NCBI RefSeq assembly: GCF_000381765.1 | Contig: NZ_KB907086.1 | Location: 1 to 50,472 of the forward strand | Direction of reading: 5' to 3' | DNA length: 50,472 bases | From: [Zimmermannella] faecalis ATCC 13722 | Lineage (GTDB): Bacteria > Actinomycetota > Actinomycetes > Actinomycetales > Microbacteriaceae | Shown here: piece after piece, positions 24,977 to 33,811 of the stretch | How the letters are laid out: every line of letters starts with the position of its first letter | How positions within the stretch are numbered: the first letter of the stretch is position 1 | Position numbers and translations under genes: made by a program | Notes under the pieces: model-generated | Databases searched by the model: none | Told to the model about the DNA's origin: nothing | Seen by the model: the letters and a program-made list of their open reading frames with translations, nothing else

Positions 24977-27070
24977 CTACTCGCCCGATCCCGAGCCCGA
25001 ACCTTCGCCGGCGACCGGAATCGCGCCGGTCGCGGCGGCGGCGTGCTCGGCGCTGCCGTCGCCGAGGTCGGCGTCGAGGTCGGTCGCCGCGCCCGAGAAC
25101 TGCGACTGGTAGAGGCGCCAGTACGCACCCTGCTGCGCGAGCAGCGAGTCGTGGTCGCCCTGTTCGACGATTGAGCCCTGCTCCATCACGAGGATGAGGT
25201 CGGCGTCGCGAATCGTCGAGAGGCGGTGGGCAATCACGAAGCTCGTGCGGCCCTCGCGCAGGGCGTTCATCGCGTGCTGCAGGAGCAGCTCGGTGCGGGT
25301 GTCGACCGAGCTCGTCGCCTCGTCGAGGATGAGCACGGCCGGGTTCGCCACGAACGCGCGGGCGATCGTGATGAGCTGCTTTTCACCGGCCGAGACGTTC
25401 GACGCGTCCTCGTCGAGCACGGTGTCGTACCCGTCGGGCAGCGACTGCACAAAGCGGTCGACGTAGGTCGCCCGCGCCGCCTCCTTGAGCTGCTCATCCG
25501 TCGCGTCGTTGTTGCCGTAGCGGATGTTCTCGAGGATCGTGCCCTGGAACAGCCACGGGTCCTGCAGCACCATGCCCGTGCGAGCGCGCACGTCGTGGCG
25601 GCGCAGGTCGCCCGTCGTCTGCCCGTCGAGCAGGATGCGCCCCGAGTCGACGTCGTAGAACCGCATGACGAGGTTCACGAGCGTCGTCTTCCCGGCGCCG
25701 GTGGGCCCGACGATGGCGACCGTCTGCCCCGGGTTCACGGTGAAGCTCAGGTCTTGGATCAGCGGGCGCCAGTCGGGCGACTCGTGGTCGCGCTCGTACG
25801 AGAAGGCAACGTGATCGAACTCGATGCGGCCGGGGCCGGGCTCGAGCTCGGGCGCGTTCGGGTCGTCGGGCGTCTCGTCGTCGGCGTCGAGCAGTTCGAA
25901 GACGCGCTCGGCCGACGCGGTCGCCGACTGGATGACCGGCGCCATCTGCCCGAGTTGCCCCATCTGCCCCGAGAACTGCTGCGAGTACTGCAGGAACGCC
26001 TGCACGTCACCGAGGCGCAGCGTGCCGCTCGCGATCTGCAGACCACCGACGACGGCGATGCCGACGGTCGAGATGGTGCCCGCGAACTGCATGAGCGGCA
26101 TCATGAGGCCGCTGAGGAACTGCGCCTTGAACGAGGCCTCGAAGAGCTCGCCGTTCTCGTCGCGGAACTTCTCGCGCGACTCCTGCTCGCGGCCGAAGAC
26201 GCGCACGAGCGCGTGGCCCGAGAACGACTCTTCGACGCGGGCGTTGAGCTTGCCGGTCGACTTCCACTGCCCCTGGAACGCCTTCTGCGACTTCGGGCCG
26301 ATGATCGCGATGATCACGCCGGTGATCGGCAGGGTCACGAGCGCGATGAGCGCGAGAGTCCACGAGATCGAGAACATGACGATGAGCAGGCCGAGCACCA
26401 TGAGCACGCTGTTGATGACGTAGATGAGCGACTGCTGCAGCGCGTTCGTGAGGTTGTCGACGTCGTTCGTGACGCGGCTCAGCATCTCGCCGCGCTTCGT
26501 GCGGTCGAAGTAGCTGAGCGGCAGGCTGTGGATCTTCTCTTCGACGCTGCGGCGCAGCCCGTGCATCGCCTTGATGACGATGCCGTTGAGCATGTAGCCG
26601 ACCCAGTAGTCGAGCAGCGTCGCGACGAGGTAGATCGCGACGACCATGAGCAGGGTGCGCGAGAGCGCCTCGAAGTCGATGCCGGCGCCCGGCACGAGGT
26701 CCATCGCCCCGACCATCTCGGCGAAGTTCGTCTCGCCCGCGGCCTCGAGCTGCGCGACCATCTGTTCCTTCGTGACGCCGGCCGGCATCTGCGACGAGAA
26801 CACGCCCTCGAAGATGAGGTTCGTCGCGTCACCGAGCAGTCGCGGGCCCCACAGGGTGAGCAGCACCCAGCAGACGCCGAGCACGGTCGCGAACGCGAAC
26901 TTCAGCTTCCACGGGGCGAGGAGCCCGATGAGCAGCTTGAAGCTCGGGCCGAAGTTCTTCGCGGGGCGCGAGTCGGCGCCCATTCCGCTCCAGTCACCGC
27001 CGGAGGCCGCGGCGTTGGCGGCCTCTTCGTCAAACTCCAGGGTTTCGCGGATGTCCTGTGCGTTACTCAT
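24977..27070 (-). CDS. Heterodimeric ABC exporter, active-site subunit
   Basis: The 697-residue half-transporter has about six membrane helices (roughly residues 50-380) followed by an ATP-binding domain with Walker A GPTGAGKTTL, signature NVSAGEKQL and a complete Walker B LILDEATSSVD with the catalytic Glu, then the switch His in IAHRLSTI. Between its first two helices is a long extra loop (about residues 85-140), as in the YfiC/BmrD-type partner of heterodimers. The C-terminal 40 residues are Ala/Gly/Ser-rich. Its ATG overlaps the stop of the partner gene by four bases. Such pairs export drugs, lipids or peptides; no substrate can be assigned. Confidence 0.92.
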   Translation of the reverse strand: MSNAQDIRETLEFDEEAANAAASGGDWSGMGADSRPAKNFGPSFKLLIGLLAPWKLKFAFATVLGVCWVLLTLWGPRLLGDATNLIFEGVFSSQMPAGVTKEQMVAQLEAAGETNFAEMVGAMDLVPGAGIDFEALSRTLLMVVAIYLVATLLDYWVGYMLNGIVIKAMHGLRRSVEEKIHSLPLSYFDRTKRGEMLSRVTNDVDNLTNALQQSLIYVINSVLMVLGLLIVMFSISWTLALIALVTLPITGVIIAIIGPKSQKAFQGQWKSTGKLNARVEESFSGHALVRVFGREQESREKFRDENGELFEASFKAQFLSGLMMPLMQFAGTISTVGIAVVGGLQIASGTLRLGDVQAFLQYSQQFSGQMGQLGQMAPVIQSATASAERVFELLDADDETPDDPNAPELEPGPGRIEFDHVAFSYERDHESPDWRPLIQDLSFTVNPGQTVAIVGPTGAGKTTLVNLVMRFYDVDSGRILLDGQTTGDLRRHDVRARTGMVLQDPWLFQGTILENIRYGNNDATDEQLKEAARATYVDRFVQSLPDGYDTVLDEDASNVSAGEKQLITIARAFVANPAVLILDEATSSVDTRTELLLQHAMNALREGRTSFVIAHRLSTIRDADLILVMEQGSIVEQGDHDSLLAQQGAYWRLYQSQFSGAATDLDADLGDGSAEHAAAATGAIPVAGEGSGSGSGE

Positions 27071-28800
27071 CGATTCGCCTCCGCGCCGAGCTGCGACTCG
27101 ACAATCTCCTGGTACGTGGTGTTGCTCGCGAGCAGCGTTTCGTGGGTGCCGTCACCGACGATCGAGCCGCCGTCGAGCACGATGATGCGGTCGGCATCGG
27201 TGATGGTCGACACGCGCTGGGCGACGACGAGCTTCGTCGTCTCGGGCAGTTCCTGCCAGAGCGCCTCGCGCAGCCGCGCGTCGGTCGTGAGGTCGAGCGC
27301 CGAAAAAGAGTCATCGAACACGAGCAGCTTCGGCTTGCGAATCACCGCGCGGGCGATCGACAGGCGCTGGCGCTGCCCGCCCGACACGTTCGTGCCGCCC
27401 TGCGCGATCGGCGCGTCGAGCTCACCCGGCATTTCACCGACGAAGTCGTCGGCCTGCGCGACGCGCAGCGCCCACCACATGTCCTCGTCGGTCGCTCCCT
27501 CGAGCCCCACCTCGAGGTTCGAGCGCACGGTGCCCGAGAACAGGTACGGCCGCTGCGGCACGTACCCCATCGAGCCCCACAGCAGCTCCGCGTCCGATTC
27601 CCGCACCGGCACGCCGCCGACGCGAACCTCGCCCGAGGTCGCGTCGAACAGCCGCGGCACGAGGTTCGCGAGCGTCGATTTGCCGGCGCCCGTCGAGCCG
27701 ATAACCGCAACGGTCTGGCCTGGCTCGGCGGTGAACGTGATGTCGTTGAGAACGGGCTTGTCGGCGCCCGGATACGCGAACGTCACGTGGTCGAACTCGA
27801 CGCGGCCCGGCGTCGGCTGCTGCTTCACGCCGTCGGCGGGGAAGGTGAGGGTCGAGTCGGTCGCGAGCACCTCGCCGATGCGGGTGGCACAGACCGAGGC
27901 GCGCGGGATCATCGTCGTCATGAAGCTCACCATGATGACGCCCATGAGGATCTGCATCGTGTACGAGATGTAGGCGATGAGCGAGCCGATCTCGACCGTG
28001 CCCTGCTCGACGAGGTGCGCGCCGAACCAGACGACGGCGGCCGAGGTGAGCTGCATGATGAGCATCGCGACCGGGAACACGATGACGAAGAGGTTGCCGA
28101 CGCGGCGGCCGACGTCGGCGAGGGTGTCGTTCGCCTTCGCGAACCGGTCGCGCTCGATGTCTTCGCGCACGAAGGCCCGCACGACACGGATGCCCGAGAG
28201 CTGCTCGCGAAGAATACGGTTGATGCCGTCGAGGCGGTCTTGCCACTGGCCAAACAGCGGGATCATGCGGCCGACGATGACGCCCATGAGCACGAGCAGC
28301 ACGGGCACCGCGACGCCGATGACCCACGAAAGCTCGATCGCCTGGCGCATCGCCATGACGATGCCACCGATCGCGAGCATCGGCGCCGACACCATGACGA
28401 GCGCGCCCATGAATACGAGCATCTGCACCTGCTGCACGTCGTTCGTGCTGCGGGTGATGAGCGAGCCGGCCCCGAAGTCCGAGACTTCCTTCTCAGAGAA
28501 GCTCGCGACCCGGTCGAAGACGTCGCGGCGCAGGTCGCGGCCGACCGACATCGCGGCGCGGGCCGAGCAGTACGTGGCGATGAGGATGCACACGAGCTGC
28601 CCGATCGCGACGAGCAGCATGACGCCGCCCGTGCGCCAGATATAGGGGACGTCACCGGTGGCGACGCCGTTGTTGATGATGTCGGCGTTGAGCGTCGGAA
28701 TCGCGAGCATCGCGAATGCCTGCAGCAGCTGGAACACCAGCACACCGAGAACGAGCGGCAAGTGCGGGCGAAGGTATTTGCCGAGCAACTTGAGCAACAT
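27067..28800 (-). CDS. Heterodimeric ABC exporter, degenerate-site subunit
   Basis: The 577-residue half-transporter has six membrane helices in its first 320 residues and an ATPase domain with Walker A GSTGAGKSTL, signature NVSGGQRQRLSIARA and Walker B LLVFDDSFSALD. The catalytic Glu of Walker B is replaced by Asp (DDS), and the switch-region His by Gln (VVAQRVSTI). These are the usual marks of the non-hydrolysing site in heterodimers such as BmrC/BmrD and TM287/288. It is the first gene of the pair and is translationally coupled to the second. A hairpin lies in its 5' region. Confidence 0.92.
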   Translation of the reverse strand: MLLKLLGKYLRPHLPLVLGVLVFQLLQAFAMLAIPTLNADIINNGVATGDVPYIWRTGGVMLLVAIGQLVCILIATYCSARAAMSVGRDLRRDVFDRVASFSEKEVSDFGAGSLITRSTNDVQQVQMLVFMGALVMVSAPMLAIGGIVMAMRQAIELSWVIGVAVPVLLVLMGVIVGRMIPLFGQWQDRLDGINRILREQLSGIRVVRAFVREDIERDRFAKANDTLADVGRRVGNLFVIVFPVAMLIMQLTSAAVVWFGAHLVEQGTVEIGSLIAYISYTMQILMGVIMVSFMTTMIPRASVCATRIGEVLATDSTLTFPADGVKQQPTPGRVEFDHVTFAYPGADKPVLNDITFTAEPGQTVAVIGSTGAGKSTLANLVPRLFDATSGEVRVGGVPVRESDAELLWGSMGYVPQRPYLFSGTVRSNLEVGLEGATDEDMWWALRVAQADDFVGEMPGELDAPIAQGGTNVSGGQRQRLSIARAVIRKPKLLVFDDSFSALDLTTDARLREALWQELPETTKLVVAQRVSTITDADRIIVLDGGSIVGDGTHETLLASNTTYQEIVESQLGAEANR

Positions 28801-28845
28801 GAATTACCGCCTTGTGGGCTGTGCCATCGTGAAGGGAGAAATGTC

Positions 28846-28875
28846 GCCGGGCACAATCCTTGTGCGTAACCCGGC
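28846..28875 (-). terminator. Possible terminator or leader hairpin before the ABC operon
   Basis: GCCGGG (28846-28851) pairs with CCCGGC (28870-28875) and CACAA with TTGTG inside, with a five-base bulge. On the minus strand it lies between the DinB-like gene and the ABC operon, so it could end the former or sit in the leader of the latter. Confidence 0.4.
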
Positions 28876-28942
28876 GTAGAAAAACGGGTTCTATCCTTGC
28901 AGACTCGGGCGATCTTCGGGTATGGGATTCACTGAGGGCGCA

Positions 28943-29515
28943 CTAACTTTGCGCCGCCGCGAGCTCCGTGTCGAACCGGTCGTTGAGGTCGTACGCGACG
29001 GCGCCGTCGAGGTGCTCACGAATCAGGTCGGCGTGACCCGCGTGGCGCGCCGCCTCCTCGATGAGGTGCAGCACCGCCCACCGGTTGTTCCAGCGCTTCG
29101 CCGACGCGAACCACGGGGCCTCGGGCACGGGCATCTCGGTGTCGAGATCGATGCCCTCGATGAGCCGCTCGGCCCGCTCGGCGGTCGCGACGAGCTCGGC
29201 GGCGAGCGCCTCGGCCGTGTCGTCGGCGCGAATCGCGTCGGGCGTGATGAGCCCGAGCGCGAGGTTCTCCTCGTCGGAGATCTCTGGCATGACGGGGCAC
29301 TCGGGTGCGGCCTCGAGCCCGAGAAGGATGTTGTCGAACATCTTCAGGCAGTGCCGTGCGAGCGCGCCGAGCGACATCGCGCTCGCCGAGGGGGTCGCGC
29401 GCAGCTGGTCGTCGGTGAGCCCGCCGAGCGTCGTCGCGACCTGCAGGATGTTGTGCGCGGCAAAGGCCGCGAGGCCGTCGTTCTCGGTCGTGATGTCTCG
29501 GGTGATGAATGGCAT
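28943..29515 (-). CDS. DinB-like (DUF664) protein
   Basis: The 190-residue product belongs to the mini-DinB/DUF664 group of four-helix bundles. It has MSLGALARHCLKMFDN in helix 2 and the diagnostic RWAVLHLIEEAARHAGHADLIREHLDGA near the C-terminus, with His residues placed for the metal site seen in bacillithiol- and mycothiol-dependent relatives. Members often act as thiol-dependent transferases or isomerases, or have no known activity. GAAGGGA lies before the ATG at 29515. It is divergent from a WYL regulator, and a 25-bp dyad lies between them, so it is probably that regulator's target. Confidence 0.85.
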   Translation of the reverse strand: MPFITRDITTENDGLAAFAAHNILQVATTLGGLTDDQLRATPSASAMSLGALARHCLKMFDNILLGLEAAPECPVMPEISDEENLALGLITPDAIRADDTAEALAAELVATAERAERLIEGIDLDTEMPVPEAPWFASAKRWNNRWAVLHLIEEAARHAGHADLIREHLDGAVAYDLNDRFDTELAAAQS

Positions 29516-29556
29516 GGTCGCGTTCCCTTCATGGTGATGGAACGAACGTATCCACG

Positions 29557-29581
29557 TTTGCGGACACATCTTGTCCGCAAA
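29557..29581. promoter_or_regulatory. Dyad operator between DinB-like and WYL-regulator genes
   Basis: TTTGCGGACA at 29557-29566 and its perfect complement at 29572-29581 are separated by five bases. The dyad lies 19 bases before the regulator ATG and 42 before the DinB-like ATG, so it can govern both. Confidence 0.7.
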
Positions 29582-29599
29582 GTGCGGGAGACTTGCCGC

Positions 29600-30571
29600 A
29601 TGCCCGATGTCACCGCCCGCACCCTGCGACTGCTCGATCTACTGCAGTCGCGCACGGTGTGGTCGGGTGCCGATCTCGCGGCCGAACTCGAGGTGACCGA
29701 GCGCTCCGTGCGGCGCGACATCGATCGCCTGCGCGAGCTCGGGTATCCTGTGCTCTCGAGCGCCGGCCACGGCGGCGGCTACCAGCTCGGCCCCGGCCGC
29801 AAGCTCCCGCCGCTGCTGCTCGACGCGCACGAGGGCGTCGCCGTCGCCGTCTCGCTGCAACTCGCGGCGCAGGCCGGTATCGACGGCCTCGGCGAAGACG
29901 CCGTGCGCGCCCTCACGAAGCTCGACCAGGTGCTGCCGCCGAGGCTCCGCAGCGAGGTCGCGGCACTCTCCGAATCGATCGACGTGAGCCCCACCCGCGC
30001 GTATCCCGTCGACGCCGACGTGCTCCGGTCGCTCGCCCGAGCCGTGCGCGACGGGCTGCGCGTCGAGTTCGGCTACACGACGCACGAGGGCCGCGGCGGG
30101 ATACGCCGGGTCGAGCCGTATCGCGTGCTCGCGGTCGAGCGGCGCTGGTATCTCCACGCGTTCGACCTCGATCGCGACGACTGGCGCACGTTCCGCCTCG
30201 ACCGCATCACGGAGGTCACCCCGTCGACCCTCCGCTTCACGCCCCGCGAGGCGCCCGATTCACTCGAGGCCGCGCGGCGGGCGCGTGGCTACTCGCCGGG
30301 GCCCGAGGTGCGCATCCGGTTCGCCGCCGAGCCCGAGCGCCTGCGCGAGTGGGTGCCGCCCGGCAACGGCACGATCGAGCCCGACGGCGACGGCGCCTGC
30401 GTGCTCGTCACCCGCGGCGATCTCGGCTGGATCGCGGCGCTCACCGCGCTCGCGCCGTTCGACGCGACGCCGCTCGCGCCGCCCGAGCTTGCCGACGCGA
30501 TGCGCGACCTCGCGAGCCGGCTCACTGCCGCGGCCGACCGTGGCGACGACGCCGAGCCCGGGCGTTCGTGA
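29600..30571 (+). CDS. HTH/WYL-domain transcriptional regulator (YafY/PafC type)
   Basis: The 323-residue product starts with an HTH_11 winged helix (TARTLRLLDLLQSRTVWSGADLAAELEVTERSVRRDIDRLRELGYPV). A WYL domain follows from about residue 140, with FGYTTHEGRGGIRRVEPYRVLAVERRWYLHAFDLDRDDWRTFRLDRI, where WYL and the Arg residues mark the ligand or nucleic-acid pocket. The C-terminal WCX region is present. The regulator is divergent from a DinB-like gene over a perfect ten-base-arm dyad, a common arrangement in actinobacteria. The ligand is unknown; single-stranded DNA has been shown for some relatives. Confidence 0.9.
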   Translation: MPDVTARTLRLLDLLQSRTVWSGADLAAELEVTERSVRRDIDRLRELGYPVLSSAGHGGGYQLGPGRKLPPLLLDAHEGVAVAVSLQLAAQAGIDGLGEDAVRALTKLDQVLPPRLRSEVAALSESIDVSPTRAYPVDADVLRSLARAVRDGLRVEFGYTTHEGRGGIRRVEPYRVLAVERRWYLHAFDLDRDDWRTFRLDRITEVTPSTLRFTPREAPDSLEAARRARGYSPGPEVRIRFAAEPERLREWVPPGNGTIEPDGDGACVLVTRGDLGWIAALTALAPFDATPLAPPELADAMRDLASRLTAAADRGDDAEPGRS

Positions 30572-30635
30572 TTTCCGCAACGGTTTCGGGCGAAACACTG
30601 TCGGGAAGTTCCAACGAAGCGGGCCCAATTGCTCA

Positions 30636-30641
30636 TAGGGT
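30636..30641 (+). promoter_or_regulatory. Putative -10 hexamer before the biotin carboxylase gene
   Basis: TAGGGT lies eight bases before the ATG at 30650, fitting a leaderless or very short leader mRNA. AGGGA at 30642 is too close to the ATG for a normal ribosome site. Confidence 0.45.
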
Positions 30642-30649
30642 AGGGAACT

Positions 30650-32431
30650 ATGCCTCGTATTGAGAAACTTCTCGTCGCCAATCGCGGCGAAATCGCCGTT
30701 CGCATCATCCGCGCGGCGGCCGACGCCGGTATCCCCTCGGTTGCGGTGTATGCCGACCAGGATCGCGACGCTCCCCACGCCCGACTCGCCGACGAGGCCT
30801 ACGCGCTGCGCGGCGCCACGAGCGCCGACACCTACCTCGTCATCGAGAAGCTGCTGTCGGTCGCGCGCCGCTCGGGCGCGAACGCCGTGCACCCGGGGTA
30901 CGGATTCCTCTCGGAGAACCCCGACTTCGCGCGCGCCGTCATCGACGCGGGCCTCATCTGGATCGGCCCGTCGCCCGAGGCAATTGAGGCGCTCGGCGAC
31001 AAGGTGACGGCCCGCCACGTGGCCGAGTCGGTCGGTGCGCCGCTCGCGCCGGGCACGCTCGAGCCCGTCTCGGGTGCCGACGAGGTCATCGCCTTCGCCC
31101 GCGAGGTCGGGCTGCCCGTCGCGATCAAGGCCGCGTACGGCGGCGGCGGCCGCGGCCTGAAGATCGTGCGCGACGAGGCCGAGATCACCGACGCCTTCGA
31201 CTCCGCCACGCGCGAGGCGGTCGCGGCGTTCGGCCGCGGCGAGTGCTTCGTCGAAAAGTTCCTCGACCGCCCGCGCCACGTCGAGACGCAGTGCCTCGCG
31301 GATGCGCACGGCAACGTCGTCGTCGTGTCGACCCGCGACTGCTCGCTGCAGCGCCGCAACCAGAAGCTCGTCGAGGAGGCCCCCGCGCCGTTCCTCACCG
31401 ATGCGCAGCGCGAGCAGATGTACTCGGCGTCGAAGGCGATCCTGAAGCACGTCGGTTACCAGGGCGCCGGCACCTGCGAGTTCCTGCTCGCGAACGACGG
31501 CACCGTCGCGTTCCTCGAGGTGAACACCCGCCTGCAGGTCGAGCACCCCGTGTCCGAGGAGGTCACAGGCATCGACCTCGTGCGCGAGCAGTTCCGCATC
31601 GCCGAGGGCGAGGAGCTCGGCTACGACGACCCGGCCTCGACGGCCCACTCGTTCGAGTTCCGCATCAATGGCGAAGACCCGGGTCGCGGCTTCCTCCCCG
31701 CGCCCGGCAAGATCACCACGTACGAGGCGCCCACCGGCCCCGGCGTGCGCGTCGACTCGGGTGTGCGCCAGGGCGACACCGTCTCGGGCGCGTTCGACTC
31801 GCTCGTCGCGAAGCTCATCGTCACGGGCGCGACCCGCGAGGAGGCGCTCGAGCGCAGCCGCCGCGCGCTCGACGAGTTCGTCGTCACCGGCATGCCGACG
31901 GTCATGCCGTTCCACCGCGATGTCGTGCGCCAGCCGGCCTTCACGGCCGAAGACGGCGAGTTCGGCGTCTTCACGACGTGGATCGAGACCGCGTACGACA
32001 ACCAGTTCGAGCCGTGGGATGGCGAGGCCGAGGAGCTCTACCACCCGGGCGAGCGGCGCGAGGTCGTCGTCGAGGTGAACGACAAGCGCATCGAGGTCTC
32101 GCTGCCCGAGCGGCTCGTGATCTCGGCCGGTATCGAGCACGGCGGCGTCGGCCGCAACATGGCGGGCGCTCCCCCGCGCCGCCGCTCGCGCGCCGCGGTC
32201 GACACGACCTCGGGCAACGACGTCACCTCGCCCATGCAGGCGACGATCGTGAAGTTCGCGGTCGACGAGGGCCAGCGCGTCGTGAAGGGCGACCTGCTCG
32301 TCGTGCTCGAGGCCATGAAGATGGAGCAGCCGATTTCAGCGAGCCGAGACGGCGTCGTGCGCGGCATCGCGGGCGAGCCGGGCCAGACCATCTCGGCCGG
32401 CACGAAGCTGCTCGCGGTCGAAGACGAGTAG
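30650..32431 (+). CDS. Acyl-CoA carboxylase alpha subunit (biotin carboxylase plus BCCP)
   Basis: This 593-residue subunit carboxylates its own biotin with ATP and bicarbonate and supplies the beta subunit at 7900 and related ones. It has the biotin carboxylase N-domain [28 protein letters not shown], the ATP-grasp glycine loop [13 protein letters not shown], and [24 protein letters not shown] with the catalytic Glu and Arg. A C-terminal biotinyl domain carries LEAMKMEQ, whose Lys near 557 takes biotin. Length and order match actinobacterial AccA3. No carboxyltransferase gene is adjacent. It is closed by a strong hairpin. Confidence 0.95.
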   Translation: MPRIEKLLVANRGEIAVRIIRAAADAGIPSVAVYADQDRDAPHARLADEAYALRGATSADTYLVIEKLLSVARRSGANAVHPGYGFLSENPDFARAVIDAGLIWIGPSPEAIEALGDKVTARHVAESVGAPLAPGTLEPVSGADEVIAFAREVGLPVAIKAAYGGGGRGLKIVRDEAEITDAFDSATREAVAAFGRGECFVEKFLDRPRHVETQCLADAHGNVVVVSTRDCSLQRRNQKLVEEAPAPFLTDAQREQMYSASKAILKHVGYQGAGTCEFLLANDGTVAFLEVNTRLQVEHPVSEEVTGIDLVREQFRIAEGEELGYDDPASTAHSFEFRINGEDPGRGFLPAPGKITTYEAPTGPGVRVDSGVRQGDTVSGAFDSLVAKLIVTGATREEALERSRRALDEFVVTGMPTVMPFHRDVVRQPAFTAEDGEFGVFTTWIETAYDNQFEPWDGEAEELYHPGERREVVVEVNDKRIEVSLPERLVISAGIEHGGVGRNMAGAPPRRRSRAAVDTTSGNDVTSPMQATIVKFAVDEGQRVVKGDLLVVLEAMKMEQPISASRDGVVRGIAGEPGQTISAGTKLLAVEDE

Positions 32432-32505
32432 CGAGGGGCGCATCCACACCCACCCAGGGCGGATGCAAAGACTCCGCATCGCGGGCGCATAGCTCGCCTC
32501 ACTTC

Positions 32506-32539
32506 ACTCGGGGATGTGCCAACCGGCACATCCCCGAGT
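32506..32539 (+). terminator. Hairpin after the biotin carboxylase gene, touching the next ribosome site
   Basis: A perfect 15-base stem (32506-32520 with 32525-32539) with loop AACC is followed by TTTCGT. The ribosome binding site of the next gene (GAGGAG, 32545-32550) starts only six bases later, so the hairpin may also lie in that gene's leader. Confidence 0.75.
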
Positions 32540-32556
32540 TTCGTGAGGAGCACACC

Positions 32557-32958
32557 ATGTCCGCAGAACACGCCATTTCTGGAGCCGCCACCGCAACGCC
32601 CGCCCCGCAGCGTCGCCGTCGGCGGCGTCGCGCGGGCATCGCCACCGTCGCCACCGCGGCCGCGGGCATCGCGGTCGTCGGCGTCGCGAGCCCGGCCTTC
32701 GCGATCGACTCCGTCGACGCCTCGCTGACGACGTCGAGTGCGTCGTCAACGACGCAGGTCGCGTCGACCGCGGCGACGGCGGCGCTCGACGCTGTGTCGA
32801 CGAGCTCGGTCGACGTGTCGCTCATCGGGCTGCTGAACGAGGAGCAGCGCGCGGAGTTGATGCGCGAGGCGAGCTCAATGCAGACCGATACGACAACCGC
32901 CTCACTCACCTACGACCCTGAATTCACCGACGGCCTCATCGAGGTGCTCTCGGTTTAG
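32557..32958 (+). CDS. Small secreted or surface protein, unknown function
   Basis: The 133-residue product has a long basic N-terminus (a run of Arg at residues 19-25), a hydrophobic segment GIATVATAAAGIAVVGVASPAFA and a likely signal peptidase site after AFA near residue 49. The mature part, about 84 residues, is acidic and rich in Ser, Thr, Ala and Val, with no Cys. No domain is recognised. GAGGAG lies six bases before the ATG. The gene begins immediately after the terminator of the biotin carboxylase gene, so its own promoter would have to lie upstream of, or overlap, that hairpin. Codon use looks like its neighbours. Confidence 0.7.
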   Translation: MSAEHAISGAATATPAPQRRRRRRRAGIATVATAAAGIAVVGVASPAFAIDSVDASLTTSSASSTTQVASTAATAALDAVSTSSVDVSLIGLLNEEQRAELMREASSMQTDTTTASLTYDPEFTDGLIEVLSV

Positions 32959-33039
32959 GTTGCGGGCACCGTGTAGGTAGCGGGCTCGGCGTCAAGACGC
33001 TGGCTCACCAGCGCGGCCGAACTCGCGACACCGACGCGA

Positions 33040-33735
33040 CTATTCGTATCCGAGCTCGCGGAGGTCGGCTGCGGTCCACTCCTCGACCTCGTCGAGGTGC
33101 ACGGCCGCCGCGGCCGCCGCCGCGTCGGCGTCGCGCTTCGCCATGGCGTCGAGAATCTCCATGTGTCGGCGCGACGACCCGAGCACGCGCTCGGGCCCGG
33201 TGGCGCCGATGAACTGCAGCCAGTCGATGAATGGCTGCACCGACGACCGCACCTGCAGCAGCCGGGAGTTGCTGCTCGCCCGCACGATCTCGGTGTGGAT
33301 GTTCGTATCGCTCTTGAAGAACGGCTGGAAGTCGCCCTCGCGAGCCGCGCGCTCGGCGTTCACGGCCTCGATGCGCAGTGCCTCAACGGCCTCGATCGGC
33401 ATCGTCGCCGCCGCGATGCCCGTCGCGACCCACTCGATGCCCTTGCGCAGTTGGCAAACCTCGTGCACATCCTGAATCGTCATCGTCGTCACGAACGTGC
33501 CGGAGCGCGGGCGGGTCTCGACGAGGCGGTCGGCCTCGAGCTCGAACACGGCGTCGCGCACGGGCGTCTTCGACACCGCGAACTCCTCGGCGATCGCCTG
33601 AATGTCGAGCCGCTGCCCCGGCAGATACTCGCCGGTGACGATGCGGTGGCACAGGATGTCGTGCAGCTGATCGGCGATCGAGCTCGAGAGCAGCTGGGGC
33701 CCCGGCGCCACCGACCGCAGCGGTTCACCCGACAT
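33040..33735 (-). CDS. GntR-family (FCD) regulator of the DhaKL-DapA cluster
   Basis: The 231-residue product has a GntR winged helix (SIADQLHDILCHRIVTGEYLPGQRLDIQAIAEEFAVSKTPVRDAVFELEADRLV) and an FCD domain with metal-type residues (DTNIHTEIVRAS, SRRHMEILDAM). It follows DhaL on the same strand after 76 bases and may be the last gene of the MFS-DhaK-DhaL unit. Overlapping dyads before that unit and the divergent lyase gene at 36847-36882 are its most likely targets. The ligand would be the unknown substrate of the cluster or an intermediate. Confidence 0.88.
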   Translation of the reverse strand: MSGEPLRSVAPGPQLLSSSIADQLHDILCHRIVTGEYLPGQRLDIQAIAEEFAVSKTPVRDAVFELEADRLVETRPRSGTFVTTMTIQDVHEVCQLRKGIEWVATGIAAATMPIEAVEALRIEAVNAERAAREGDFQPFFKSDTNIHTEIVRASSNSRLLQVRSSVQPFIDWLQFIGATGPERVLGSSRRHMEILDAMAKRDADAAAAAAAVHLDEVEEWTAADLRELGYE

Positions 33736-33811
33736 CGTGCACCGCCTTCCGAAACCTCGTGATCGTCATGGGCGAACGCCCGCCCTGCCAGATGAAGTCA
33801 TAGTAATCGGC

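Noticed and set aside
23035-25197. 720-residue open frame on the plus strand
   Set aside because: It runs antisense through two real genes (reductase and DapA-type) and across their promoters and terminators.
25226-27973. 915-residue open frame on the plus strand
   Set aside because: It is antisense to both ABC exporter genes, which have complete Walker motifs.
30260-32140. 626-residue open frame on the minus strand
   Set aside because: It is antisense to the WYL regulator and biotin carboxylase genes.
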